From: Sphaerisporangium krabiense
GTDB lineage: Bacteria; Actinomycetota; Actinomycetes; Streptosporangiales; Streptosporangiaceae
Direction: 5' to 3'
NCBI RefSeq assembly: GCF_014200435.1
Contig: NZ_JACHBR010000002.1
Location: forward strand, 1,495,001-1,559,000
Length of the DNA: 64,000 bases
The position numbers and the translations under genes were made by a program. A model generated the notes under the pieces. That model was not told where the DNA came from, did no database searches, and worked only from the letters and a program-made list of their open reading frames with translations. Positions 52,565-61,083 of the stretch are shown here, in pieces (positions within the stretch are counted from its first letter, which is position 1; each line of letters starts with the position of its first letter).

Positions 52565-53026
52565 ATGGAGCACGTCGGGACCACCGAGTCCGCCGGGTTG
52601 CCGGCGGGCGGCGCGGGGGGAGTCGTCGGCCGGTATTTCGCCATGTGGAACACCGGTGACTGCGCCGCGGCGGAGGAGATCGTCGCGCCGGGCTGGGGCG
52701 ACCACGCCCATCCCGAGGTGCGCGGCCCGGAGGGGGTGCGCGAGGCGGTGGCACGGGTCCGCGCGGCCCGTCCCGGCCTGCGCTTCGCCATCGAGGCGTA
52801 TCTGGGCGACGGCGAACTGGTGGCGGCCGTGGGCACGGCGGCGGCCGGCGCGAGCGACGCGGGCACGCCGCTGATCTGGCTGGTCCGTCTCGAGGGCGGC
52901 CGGATGGCCGAGATGTGGACCTACGCCGGCGCCGCGGGTCAGGTGATGCCGGCGGGCCTCCGGGTCAGGGGAGGCGCGGGCGGCCGTTGCGGGCCTGGCG
53001 CTGGCCCGGTGGGCGGTCGCCCATGA
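52565..53026 (+). CDS. SnoaL-like polyketide-cyclase-family protein
   Basis: 153 residues from the ATG at 52565 (GGGAG upstream). One SnoaL-like domain: GVVGRYFAMWNTGDCAAAEEIVAPGWGDHAHPEVRG, then LRFAIEAYLGDGELVAAVGTA and LIWLVRLEGGRMAEMWTYA. The last 25 residues are Gly/Arg-rich and overlap the 3' end of the convergent sulfotransferase gene by 62 bp. Role unknown. Confidence 0.85.
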   Translation: MEHVGTTESAGLPAGGAGGVVGRYFAMWNTGDCAAAEEIVAPGWGDHAHPEVRGPEGVREAVARVRAARPGLRFAIEAYLGDGELVAAVGTAAAGASDAGTPLIWLVRLEGGRMAEMWTYAGAAGQVMPAGLRVRGGAGGRCGPGAGPVGGRP

Positions 53027-53954
53027 GGCCGCCCGAGCGTTCGCGGGGGCGCAGCCAGTCGCCGAAGTCCTCGCCCGTGACCTCCTGGAGCAGGGCGATG
53101 TCCTCCTCGAAGCGCGGGATGAGGGCCTGGCGCTGCTCCCAGCTCAGCGGGCGGCGCGGCCTGCCGTTGTCCTGGAGCGCGCCTTCCAGCGACTCGGTGA
53201 GGCGGCCCGCGAGCGGGCCGGGCAGGTGGCGCCCGACGGCGGCCCCGGCGCGGATCACGCGGGACAGCGCCTGGTGGCGCAGCGTCCGCTCGGGATGGGC
53301 GGTGACGTTCTCGCGCGGCACCTCGGAGATGACGCCCCGTTCCACGCCGAGGAACCCGCAGATGCGGTCGAGGGTCTTCAGCGGCTCGTCGACGAGGTCG
53401 CGGTAGCGGAACACCAGCACGTTGTCCCGTGGGAACAGCCCGTACAGGTGGCGAAGCTGCTCGCCGTACCTGCCGAGCGCGACGTAGTGCCAGAAGGCCG
53501 ACCACCCCGCCGCGATCCTGCGTTCCTCCTCGGCGCAGGCGCGCACCACGTCGCCCACGGGTTCGAGCCCGGCCGACCACAGGTGCGTCCAGTTGGAGTG
53601 CGCCCGCTCGACCGGGTCGCGCAGGACGACGATGAGCCTGGCGTCCGGGATCGCCGCGCGGATGCGGAGCTGCGCCCCCCGGTCGTACAGGTAGAACGGC
53701 GTGGACTCGCCCTTGAGCGTGCCCGGGGGCGCGGCGTCGAACAGCGCCTCGTAGTCGTCGCGGCGCCATACGTGCTCGCGGAAGGTCTGCGCGTCTCCCG
53801 GACCGCCGCGTGTGGGCGGCGGTCCGTCGGTGAGGAAGTGCTTGGGCTCCTTGACGGCGGACAGGAAGAGCGCCGGGTGTCGGGCGAGCGCCGCGTGCAA
53901 GGCCGTGGTGGCGGCCTTGGGGGCTCCGATCACCAGGAAGTCCGGTAGAGCCAT
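52965..53954 (-). CDS. Sulfotransferase family protein
   Basis: 329 residues. The 5'-phosphosulfate-binding loop is FLVIGAPKAATTALHAALAR (near residue 6) and the 3'-phosphate site is RDPVERAHSNWTHLWS (near 112). PAPS-dependent sulfotransferases of this type modify carbohydrates, lipids or natural products. The stretch KEPKHF after the first loop is typical. No acceptor is indicated by the neighbours. A TATAAT box lies upstream. Confidence 0.93.
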   Translation of the reverse strand: MALPDFLVIGAPKAATTALHAALARHPALFLSAVKEPKHFLTDGPPPTRGGPGDAQTFREHVWRRDDYEALFDAAPPGTLKGESTPFYLYDRGAQLRIRAAIPDARLIVVLRDPVERAHSNWTHLWSAGLEPVGDVVRACAEEERRIAAGWSAFWHYVALGRYGEQLRHLYGLFPRDNVLVFRYRDLVDEPLKTLDRICGFLGVERGVISEVPRENVTAHPERTLRHQALSRVIRAGAAVGRHLPGPLAGRLTESLEGALQDNGRPRRPLSWEQRQALIPRFEEDIALLQEVTGEDFGDWLRPRERSGGLMGDRPPGQRQARNGRPRLP

Positions 53955-53987
53955 CCGATCCCCTCGGTGAAGACGGCAATATGGATC

Positions 53988-53993
53988 ATTATA
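53988..53993 (-). promoter_or_regulatory. -10 box of the sulfotransferase gene
   Basis: TATAAT on the minus strand, 33 bp before the ATG, in an AT-rich island (53978-54015) that contrasts with its surroundings. No TTGACA-like -35 is found at normal spacing. Confidence 0.5.
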
Positions 53994-54138
53994 CCCACTT
54001 AATACATAGGAAAAGGGGATATTGCCGGAGCATGGCGATCACTTGGCCGGAAGTGGCCGCATCAGGAGGGATTTCGTTCTTCCCGGGAGGAACGCGACAC
54101 TCCCCGGGCGGATGGCACGGGCGCGGGGTGGGATGTCC

Positions 54139-54840
54139 TCAGGTGAGCGTGGCGCCGACGAGATGGCCGATGCCGAAGGTGACGGCGGCGGCGGCCGCGC
54201 CCAGCAGGAGCTGCCTGGCGCCGCTCGCCAGGGGAGAGCGCGAGGTCAGCCGTCCCACCACGGCGCCCGTGCCGGCCAGCCCGAGGGCGGTCAGCACGAT
54301 GGCGGCGACCACCGAGGTGAAGCCGAACAGGAAGGGGAGGACGGGGACGAGCGCGCCGATCGAGAACGCCACGAACGACGACCCGGCCGCCAGCCACGGC
54401 GAGGGCAGGTCGTCGGGGTCCACCCCGAGCTCCTCGCGGGCGTGCACCCGCCAGGCGACGTCGTCGCGGCTGTGGAGCTGCCGCGCCACCTCCCGGGCCA
54501 GCTCGGGCGTGAGGCCGCGCGACTCGTAGAGGGCCGCCAGCTCGTCCTCCTCCGCCTGCGGGTTCCTGGCGATCTCGAGGCGCTCGACGGCGATCTCGGC
54601 GAGCGTCATCTCCGACTGGGAGCGCACCGAGGTGTACTCGCCGGTGGCCATCGAGAACGCCCCGGCGGCCAGCCCGGCGAGCCCGGCCACGGTCACGGTC
54701 TTGGCACCGGCGCCGCCGCCCACCACGCCGGCGATCAGCGAGGCGTTGGACACGAGCCCGTCCATCACGCCGAACACGGCGGGGCGCAACCAGCCCCCGG
54801 TCACGTCCCTGTGGCGGTGGTGGATCTCAGCCCTTGTCAT
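54139..54840 (-). CDS. VIT1/CCC1 family transporter
   Basis: 233 residues from the ATG at 54840. The order is that of VIT proteins: GGWLRPAVFGVMDGLVSNASLIAGV (TM1), SMATGEYTSVRSQSEM (TM2 end), a cytoplasmic metal-binding-like helical domain (EIAVERLEIARNPQAEEDELAALYESRG), then three membrane helices. The family moves iron or manganese out of the cytosol. TACAGT 5 bp upstream of the ATG may be a -10 box, giving a leaderless message. Confidence 0.93.
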   Translation of the reverse strand: MTRAEIHHRHRDVTGGWLRPAVFGVMDGLVSNASLIAGVVGGGAGAKTVTVAGLAGLAAGAFSMATGEYTSVRSQSEMTLAEIAVERLEIARNPQAEEDELAALYESRGLTPELAREVARQLHSRDDVAWRVHAREELGVDPDDLPSPWLAAGSSFVAFSIGALVPVLPFLFGFTSVVAAIVLTALGLAGTGAVVGRLTSRSPLASGARQLLLGAAAAAVTFGIGHLVGATLT

Positions 54841-54885
54841 ACCAGAACTGTACAAATGCCAAGCGCTGCCGGGTGAACGGGCGTG

Positions 54886-56241
54886 TCATTCGTCGGCGGC
54901 GTCCTCCGGGGTGCGCCGGGCCAGCGCCGCCAGGACGGCCAGGGCCTCGGACAGGACCTCCACGGGCGGGGAGGCGAGGCCGAGGCGCACGGCCGAGGGC
55001 GCGCTGCGGGCGCTGACGGCGAAGGACGCGGCCGGCGTGACCGCGATGCCCCGGCGCGCCGCCGCCGCGACGAAGGTCTCGGCGCGCCACGGCGGGGGCA
55101 GCTCCCACCAGGAGAAGTAGGCGTGTGGATCGGTCCGGACGGCGAACCCGGCCAGGTGGCGCGCGGCCACCCGCTGGCGCAGCGCGGCGTCGCGGCGCTT
55201 GGCCCGCTCGACCTCGGCCACGGCGCCGTCCGCGATCCAGCGGGCCGCGGCCGACAGGGCGAAGCCGGTGGCCGTCCAGGCCCCCGACCGCAGCGCGGCG
55301 GCGACGGGCGCCGACAGCTCGGCGGGGGGCAGCGCGAACCCGGCCGTCAGGCCGGGGGCCAGCCGCTTGGACAGGCTGTCGGCGAGAACGGTGCGCTCGG
55401 GGGCGAGCGCGGCGAGCGGCGGCTCGCCGTCCTCGCGGAGGAAGGCCCAGATCGCGTCCTCGACGGCGTACAGCCCGAGGGCGCGCAGCGTGGCGGCCAG
55501 GTCCGCGCGCCGCGCGGGCGGCATGGTGAGGCCGAGCGGGTTGTGCAGGGTGGTCTGCAGGTAGACCGCGCGCAGCGGGGCCCGGCGGTGCGCGGCGGCC
55601 AGCGCGTCCGGGCGCATCCCGGCCTCGTCGGCGGCGACGGGGACGAGCGTGACGCCGAGCCGTCCGGCGATGGCCTTGATCATGGGGTAGGTGAGGGCGT
55701 CGACGCCGAGCCGTCCTCCGGCGGGGATCAGCGCCGCGACCGCGCCCGCCACCGCCTGCCTGCCGTTCCCGGCGAACAGCACCCGCGCCGGGTCGGGCTC
55801 CCAGCCGCCCCTGGCGATCAGCCGGGCCGTCGCCTCGCGCGCCTCGGGCGTGCCGGACGGCCCGGCCGGGAGCAGGGCGGAGGCCAGCACGTCGGGCCGC
55901 AGGAGGCCGCCGAGCGCCCCGGCGAGCAGGGCGGCCTGCCCTTCGACGACCGGGTAGTTGAGCTCCAGGTCGACACGCGCGGCGCCGGGCTCGACCAGGG
56001 ACGGTCCCGGGGACCGCTCCCCGGCCCTGACGAACGTGCCCCGGCCCACCTCTCCGGTGACCAGCCCGCGGCGGCCGAGCTCCCGGTACACGCGGGCGGC
56101 GGTGGAGCCCGCGATGCCCCGGCGGCGGGCGAACGCGCGCTGGGGCGGCAGGCGGTCGCCGGGACGCAGCCGCCCGGCGGCGATGTCGGCGGCCAGGGCG
56201 TCCGCGATGCTCCGATAGTCCTCCACCACGCCTCGTCTCAT
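54886..56241 (-). CDS. MocR/PdxR-type GntR regulator with aminotransferase domain
   Basis: 451 residues. An N-terminal GntR winged helix (YRSIADALAADIAAGRLRPGDRLPPQRAFARRRG) is followed by a fold-type I aminotransferase domain. ADSLSKRLAPGLTAGF carries the PLP-binding Lys (near 283), and YAVEDAIWAF the Asp that contacts the cofactor. MocR proteins sense PLP or an amino compound. It is divergent from an alpha/beta hydrolase; two direct repeats in the gap are the expected binding sites. Confidence 0.93.
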   Translation of the reverse strand: MRRGVVEDYRSIADALAADIAAGRLRPGDRLPPQRAFARRRGIAGSTAARVYRELGRRGLVTGEVGRGTFVRAGERSPGPSLVEPGAARVDLELNYPVVEGQAALLAGALGGLLRPDVLASALLPAGPSGTPEAREATARLIARGGWEPDPARVLFAGNGRQAVAGAVAALIPAGGRLGVDALTYPMIKAIAGRLGVTLVPVAADEAGMRPDALAAAHRRAPLRAVYLQTTLHNPLGLTMPPARRADLAATLRALGLYAVEDAIWAFLREDGEPPLAALAPERTVLADSLSKRLAPGLTAGFALPPAELSAPVAAALRSGAWTATGFALSAAARWIADGAVAEVERAKRRDAALRQRVAARHLAGFAVRTDPHAYFSWWELPPPWRAETFVAAAARRGIAVTPAASFAVSARSAPSAVRLGLASPPVEVLSEALAVLAALARRTPEDAADE

Positions 56242-56259
56242 TCGACGGCAAAGCCAGCT

Positions 56260-56293
56260 ATTGCACCGAGCGCAAAGATAGCATTGCACCGAG
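56260..56293. promoter_or_regulatory. Direct repeats, probable MocR binding sites
   Basis: ATTGCACCGAG occurs at 56260-56270 and 56283-56293, identical over 11 bp and 23 bp apart start to start (about two helical turns). MocR family regulators are known to bind direct repeats. Confidence 0.7.
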
Positions 56294-56355
56294 GTCGGCG
56301 CCCCTTCTAGCATCGCTCTCAGCGCGGCACACGACCGCGCGGGACGGGGGATCCG

Positions 56356-57186
56356 GTGAAGGTCAGGACGGGGCGCGCGGTCGTGAACGGCGTCACGATC
56401 GCCTACGACGACGCGGGCGCCGGCGAGCCCCTGGTACTCGTGCACGGGCACCCTTTCGACCGCTCGATGTGGGCGCCGCAGATCGCCGCGCTCGCCGGTC
56501 CCGCCCGGCGCGTCGTCGTGCCCGACCTGCGCGGCTACGGGGAGAGCGGGGTCGTCCCCGGCACGACGCCACTCGGCGCGTTCGCGCGCGACATCGCCGC
56601 CCTGCTCGACCACCTCGGGCTGGACCGGGCCGTGATCGGCGGCCTGTCGATGGGCGGCCAGATCGTCATGGAGTTCTACCGCCTCTTCCCCGAGCGGGTG
56701 CGCGGGCTGCTGCTCGCCGACACCTTCGCCGGGGCCGACACGGCCGAGGGCCGGCGGGCCCGGCGGGGCCAGGCCGAGCGCCTGCTGCGCGAGGGCATGG
56801 GCCCCTATGCCGAGGAGGTGCTGACCAAGATGATCGCCCCCTACAACGTCGCGGCCCGGCCCGAGGTCGCCGCGCACGTGCTCGGCATGATGCGCGCCGC
56901 CCCGCCCGCGGGGGCCGCGGCGGCGCTGCGCGGCCGGGCCGAGCGCCCTTGCTACGGGGACCTGCTGGGCACGGTCACGGTGCCGACGCTGGTCGTGGTC
57001 GGCCGGGACGACGAGTTCACCCCCGTGTCCGACGCCGAGTACATGCGCGACCGCGTCCCCGGGGCCGCGCTCGTGGTGATCGAGGGCGCCGCCCACCTGC
57101 CCAACCTGGAACGCCCACGGCGGTTCAACCAGGCTCTCCGCGGCCTGCTGTCCGCCGTCGAGGACGCCGCCGCCCTGGCGTCCTAG
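56356..57186 (+). CDS. Alpha/beta hydrolase
   Basis: 276 residues from the GTG at 56356. Oxyanion segment VLVHGHPFDRSMW, nucleophile Ser in GGLSMGGQ (near 96), acid in VVGRDDEFTPV (Asp) and His in EGAAHLPNLE. Esterases, haloperoxidase-like enzymes and 3-oxoadipate lactonases share this layout. It is divergent from MocR and probably controlled by it. Confidence 0.92.
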   Translation: MKVRTGRAVVNGVTIAYDDAGAGEPLVLVHGHPFDRSMWAPQIAALAGPARRVVVPDLRGYGESGVVPGTTPLGAFARDIAALLDHLGLDRAVIGGLSMGGQIVMEFYRLFPERVRGLLLADTFAGADTAEGRRARRGQAERLLREGMGPYAEEVLTKMIAPYNVAARPEVAAHVLGMMRAAPPAGAAAALRGRAERPCYGDLLGTVTVPTLVVVGRDDEFTPVSDAEYMRDRVPGAALVVIEGAAHLPNLERPRRFNQALRGLLSAVEDAAALAS

Positions 57187-57226
57187 GCCGCCGCGCCCCC
57201 TGATCGCTTCCCGGGGGCGCGGCGGC
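57187..57226. terminator. Bidirectional terminator between hydrolase and MFS genes
   Basis: A perfect 14-bp GC stem (57187-57200 with 57213-57226) and a 12-base loop, directly after the hydrolase stop and 5 bp beyond the MFS stop. Confidence 0.8.
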
Positions 57227-57231
57227 GGGTC

Positions 57232-58815
57232 TCACGCGCGGACGGCGGGCCCGGCGGGCTCGGCCGAGGAGGCCGTCCGCGCCGCGGTGCCCGGCTCGAC
57301 GCGGCGCAGCAGCACCATGGCGAGGACGGCCGCCGCCGCCATGACCACCGCCCCGGCCGCCGCCGTCACGTTCATCCCCTGGGTGAAGGCGTCCCTGGCC
57401 GCGCGCAGCAGCGCGTCCCCGGCCGGGCCGGACACCCGCGCGGCCTCGGCGACCGCGGCCGCCAGCGTGCCGCCCGCCGCTTCCGCCGCCTCCGGGGACA
57501 GCCCTTGGATCGACGGCTCCGCCATCCGCCCGCCGTAGACGGCGGCGCCGACGCTGCCGAGCACCGCCATCCCGAGCGCCCCGCCGAACTCGGTGCTGGT
57601 CTCCGACAGCGCGGACGCGGCGCCGGCCCGCTCGGGCGGCGCGGCGGTGAGGATCATGTCGGCGGTCAGCGTGGCCGCCATCAGGACGCCGGAGGCCAGC
57701 GCCGACACGGCCGTCACGAACAGCCACAGCGGAGAGTCGGCCCGCAGCGCCGCCAGCAGCAGCGACCCGCCGGCGGCGACGAACAGGCCCACGGCCAGCG
57801 CGTGCCCGGGACGCGTCCGCCGCGCCAGCGTTCCCGACAGGGTGACGCCCGCCACGATGGCCGGGACCACGGCCAGCGACCACAGCGCGGCGGCGAAGGG
57901 CCGCATGTCCAGGACGAGCTGAAGGTACTGGTTGGTGTGGAGCGATCCGCCGATGAAGCCGAACATCACCACGATGTTCACCGCGAGGGAGGTGCCGGAC
58001 GTGCGGTGCCGCAGCAGGGCCGGCTCGATCAGCGGGGCCGCGGCGCGGCGCTGCCGGTGGAGGAACACGGCGCCGAGGAGGAGCCCGCCGCCGAGGCAGA
58101 GCAGGGGGAGGGGCGCGACCCCGCCGACCGCCGTCTCCTTGACGCCGTAGATGACGGCGATCACGGCGGCCAGCGACAGCAGCGCGCCGGACACGTCGAA
58201 GCGGCCGGGGGCGGGGACGCGGAACTCGGGGAGCAGGACCGGGCCGAGGACGAGCAGCAGCGCCATCGCGGGCACGTTGACCAGGAACGCCGAGCCCCAC
58301 CAGTAGTGCTCCATCAGGAAGCCTCCGACGATGGGGCCGATCACGGCTCCCCCGGTCATGCCGCCGGTCCAGATCGCGATGGCGGACTTGCGCTGGAGCG
58401 GGTCGTGGAACATGGTGCGGATCAGCGCCATCGTGGACGGCATCAGCGTGGCCCCGGCCAGGCCCAGCAGCGCGCGGGCCGCGATCAGCGCCTCGGCGCT
58501 GCCGGAGTAGGCGGCGGCCACCGAGGCGGCGCCGAACGCCCCGGCTCCGGCGATCAGCAGCCGGCGGCGGCCGATCCTGTCGCCGAGGGCGCCCATCGTG
58601 ATCAGCATGCCGGCCAGCACGAACCCGTAGATGTCCATCATCCAGAGCTGCTGGGTGCCGGTCGGGGTCAGATCGGCGCTGATGAACGGCAGCGCCAGGA
58701 ACAGCACGCTGAGGTCCATCGAGACGAGCAGGCAGGGCAGCACGAGCACGGCCAGGCCGATCCATTCCTTGCGGCCGGCCCTGGCCGTGGTGCCGGTGAC
58801 GTCCGGTTCCGCCAT
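57232..58815 (-). CDS. DHA2 family MFS drug exporter (EmrB/QacA-like), first
   Basis: 527 residues with fourteen hydrophobic segments. Motif A is MGALGDRIGRRRLLIAGA, motif C lies in GGMTGGAVIGPIVGGFLMEHYWWGSAFLVN, and the start VLVLPCLLVSMDLSVLFLALP is DHA2-like. Such proteins exchange protons for lipophilic cations, antibiotics or dyes. It lies downstream of a second DHA2 exporter and the MarR gene on the same strand. Confidence 0.93.
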   Translation of the reverse strand: MAEPDVTGTTARAGRKEWIGLAVLVLPCLLVSMDLSVLFLALPFISADLTPTGTQQLWMMDIYGFVLAGMLITMGALGDRIGRRRLLIAGAGAFGAASVAAAYSGSAEALIAARALLGLAGATLMPSTMALIRTMFHDPLQRKSAIAIWTGGMTGGAVIGPIVGGFLMEHYWWGSAFLVNVPAMALLLVLGPVLLPEFRVPAPGRFDVSGALLSLAAVIAVIYGVKETAVGGVAPLPLLCLGGGLLLGAVFLHRQRRAAAPLIEPALLRHRTSGTSLAVNIVVMFGFIGGSLHTNQYLQLVLDMRPFAAALWSLAVVPAIVAGVTLSGTLARRTRPGHALAVGLFVAAGGSLLLAALRADSPLWLFVTAVSALASGVLMAATLTADMILTAAPPERAGAASALSETSTEFGGALGMAVLGSVGAAVYGGRMAEPSIQGLSPEAAEAAGGTLAAAVAEAARVSGPAGDALLRAARDAFTQGMNVTAAAGAVVMAAAAVLAMVLLRRVEPGTAARTASSAEPAGPAVRA

Positions 58816-58926
58816 GTCGGGAGCTCTCCTTCGGGGTGCGGCGGGTCGCTGTCCCGCACACCCTCGACGGGGGCGCTGACCGTGCGCGCACCGGACGCTG
58901 ACCGTGCCGGGCCGGGTCTCGAACCG

Positions 58927-58959
58927 GTCAGACCCGCGTCAGACCCGCGTCAGGCCCGC
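58927..58959. repeat. 11-bp tandem repeat, three copies, at an exporter stop codon
   Basis: GTCAGACCCGC is repeated at 58927, 58938 and 58949 (third copy with one change, GTCAGGCCCGC). The stop codon of the exporter at 58950 lies inside the third copy. Slippage here would change the C-terminus. Confidence 0.7.
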
Positions 58960-60398
58960 GCGGTCTCGGGCGCCGGGGCGTCGGCGGGGGCCGCGGCGGG
59001 CGGGGCGCCGCGCAGGACGGTCAGGGCCAGCACCAGCGAGGCTAGCAGCAGGCCGGTCGCGACCGTGAAGGCCAGGTGGAACCCGCCGGTCAGCGCGGCG
59101 GCGCGCTCCGCGCCCCCCGCGAGGGCCGTGTCGGTGGAGGCGGCGGCGATCGTGCCGAGGACGGCCAGGCCCACGGCGCCGCCGACCTGCTGGGTGGTGT
59201 TGAACAGCCCCGAGGCGAGCCCGGCGTCGTCGGGACGCGCGGCGGACATGGCCAGGGTGGTGAGCGCGGTGATCGCCAGGCCGAAGCCGGCGCCCGACAG
59301 CATGGTGGGCAACAGGTCGGTCACGTAGCGGGCGTCGGCGGCGGGCAGCCGGGTCAGCAGGCCGATGCCCACGGTCAGCAGCGCGAGCCCGGCGACCAGC
59401 ACCCGGCGCTCGCCGAACCGGGCGATCAGGGGGGCGGCGACGAGCAGCGTGACCACCGCGATCGCCGCGGCGCAGGGCAGCATGGCGAGGCCCGTCTCCC
59501 CGGCGCTGTAGCCGAGGACGTTCTGCATGTAGAGGGCGATGAGCACCTGGAAGGAGAACAGCGCCGAGACCATGAGGGCCTGGATCACGTTGGCGCCGGT
59601 GACGTTCCTGGAGGCGAACACGCGCAGGGGGAGCAGCGGCTTCTCGGCCCGGGCCTGCCGCACGACGAAGGCCGTGAGCAGGACCGCCGACACCGCGCCG
59701 AAGCCGAGGGTGTGCGCGGAGGCCCAGCCGCGCCCCCCGGCCTCGACGATCGTGTAGACGCCCAGCATCAGCCCGGCGGTGACCAGCGCGGCGCCGAGGA
59801 GGTCGGCGCCCGCGCGCAGGCCGAGGCCGCGGTCGGCCGGCAGCACCCGCACGGCGAGCACGATCGCCAGCACGCCGATGGGCACGTTGACGAAGAAGAT
59901 CCAGTGCCAGCTCAGGCCCTGGGTGAGCACGCCGCCGAGCACCTGGCCGAGCGAGGCGCCGCCCGCGCCGACGAAGCTGAACGCGCCGAACGCCTTGGCG
60001 CGCCCGGCGGGCTCGGGGTACAGCGTCACGATCATGCCGAGGCTGACGGCCGAGGCCATCGCGCCGCCGAGACCCTGCAGGAACCGCACGGCGATGAGCA
60101 TCTCCGGCCCGCTCGCCAGCCCGCACAGCGCGGAGGCGGCGCTGAAGATCGCGAGCCCGGCCACGAACACGTGCCTGCGGCCGACGAGGTCGCCGAGCCG
60201 TCCGGCCAGCAACAAAGAACCGCCGAAGGCGATCATGTAGGCGTTGACGGTCCAGGTCAGGCCGGAGGGGGTGAAGCCGAGGTCGCGCTGCATGGCGGGG
60301 AGTGCCACGGTGACGATCACCCCGTCCAGGACGATCATCAGCATCCCGGCGCACAGGATGGCGAGCGCCAGGGTGCGCGAACGCGCGGAGGTGGACAT
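58950..60398 (-). CDS. DHA2 family MFS drug exporter, second
   Basis: 482 residues, fourteen hydrophobic segments. GMLMIVLDGVIVTVALPAMQRDLG in TM1, motif A LLAGRLGDLVGRRHVF, and motif C near LGQVLGGVLTQGLSWHWIFFVN. It is distinct from the exporter at 57232 and shares only the family plan. A MarR operator dyad lies 35 bp upstream of its ATG, and the MarR gene is next upstream. Confidence 0.94.
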   Translation of the reverse strand: MSTSARSRTLALAILCAGMLMIVLDGVIVTVALPAMQRDLGFTPSGLTWTVNAYMIAFGGSLLLAGRLGDLVGRRHVFVAGLAIFSAASALCGLASGPEMLIAVRFLQGLGGAMASAVSLGMIVTLYPEPAGRAKAFGAFSFVGAGGASLGQVLGGVLTQGLSWHWIFFVNVPIGVLAIVLAVRVLPADRGLGLRAGADLLGAALVTAGLMLGVYTIVEAGGRGWASAHTLGFGAVSAVLLTAFVVRQARAEKPLLPLRVFASRNVTGANVIQALMVSALFSFQVLIALYMQNVLGYSAGETGLAMLPCAAAIAVVTLLVAAPLIARFGERRVLVAGLALLTVGIGLLTRLPAADARYVTDLLPTMLSGAGFGLAITALTTLAMSAARPDDAGLASGLFNTTQQVGGAVGLAVLGTIAAASTDTALAGGAERAAALTGGFHLAFTVATGLLLASLVLALTVLRGAPPAAAPADAPAPETARA

Positions 60399-60433
60399 GT
60401 CTCTCCTGTTCGGTAGAACGACAGAAGAGACCG

Positions 60434-60450
60434 TAGCAGATACTCTGCTA
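60434..60450. promoter_or_regulatory. MarR operator before the second DHA2 exporter
   Basis: TAGCAGA-tac-TCTGCTA, perfect 7-bp arms with a 3-bp spacer, in the 72-bp gap between the MarR and exporter genes. Confidence 0.65.
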
Positions 60451-60470
60451 ACAGACTATCTCTCAAAGGA

Positions 60471-60959
60471 TCACTTGCGCGATTGGCGCGGCCTCCGCAC
60501 CGGCCTGTCGCACTCGACGGGCTTGGCCAGCTCGCCGTCGACCAGGCGGGCCAGCGCGTCGACGAACCCCTGCCGCTGGTCCTCGGGCAGGAATCCCAGC
60601 ACCTCGGCGTGCACCCGGTCGACGATCTCCTGGCCGCGCCGCACGTTCTCCTCGCCGAGAGGCGTGACCGCGACGATGCGCGCGCGCCGGTCGGTCGTGG
60701 ACGGGCGGCGCTCGGCCAGGCCCTCGCGCTCCAGCTCGTCCACGGTCACGACCATGGTCGTCTTGTCCAGGTCGGTCATCTCGGCGATCTGGATCTGCGT
60801 GCGCTCGGCCTCCATGGCGTGGAACAGCACGCAGTGCGCGCGCGGCGAGCTGCCGATCTCGGCCAGCGCGGCGGTGAGCCGGGTGGTCATCACGTGGGCG
60901 GCGTGCGCGAGCATGCCGGTGAGGTCGCGGACGGTTCTGGAAGGCGCGGGCGTGCTCAT
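60471..60959 (-). CDS. MarR family transcriptional regulator of the DHA2 exporter
   Basis: 162 residues. The winged helix reads TQIQIAEMTDLDKTTMVVTVDELEREGLAERRPSTTDRRARIVAVT, with the DRRAR wing typical of MarR. It should repress the downstream exporter by binding the dyad at 60434-60450. It is divergent from the ECF41 sigma gene. Confidence 0.93.
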   Translation of the reverse strand: MSTPAPSRTVRDLTGMLAHAAHVMTTRLTAALAEIGSSPRAHCVLFHAMEAERTQIQIAEMTDLDKTTMVVTVDELEREGLAERRPSTTDRRARIVAVTPLGEENVRRGQEIVDRVHAEVLGFLPEDQRQGFVDALARLVDGELAKPVECDRPVRRPRQSRK

Positions 60960-61083
60960 GCCTCCGAGAATACGTCAGGTAACGGATAGTTTTGTAGCGG
61001 GACTAGTCTGCCGGCGTGTTCGCCCGCCCGCACGCCTGGGGCCTTTCGCGCGGGCGGCACGGCGCCCTGACAGACTGGCGGTC

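Noticed and set aside
50411-54840. Natural-product gene cluster suggested by methyltransferase, SnoaL-like and sulfotransferase genes
   Set aside because: No synthase, peptide-assembly or terpene gene is present; orientations are mixed and each gene has its own terminators or promoters.
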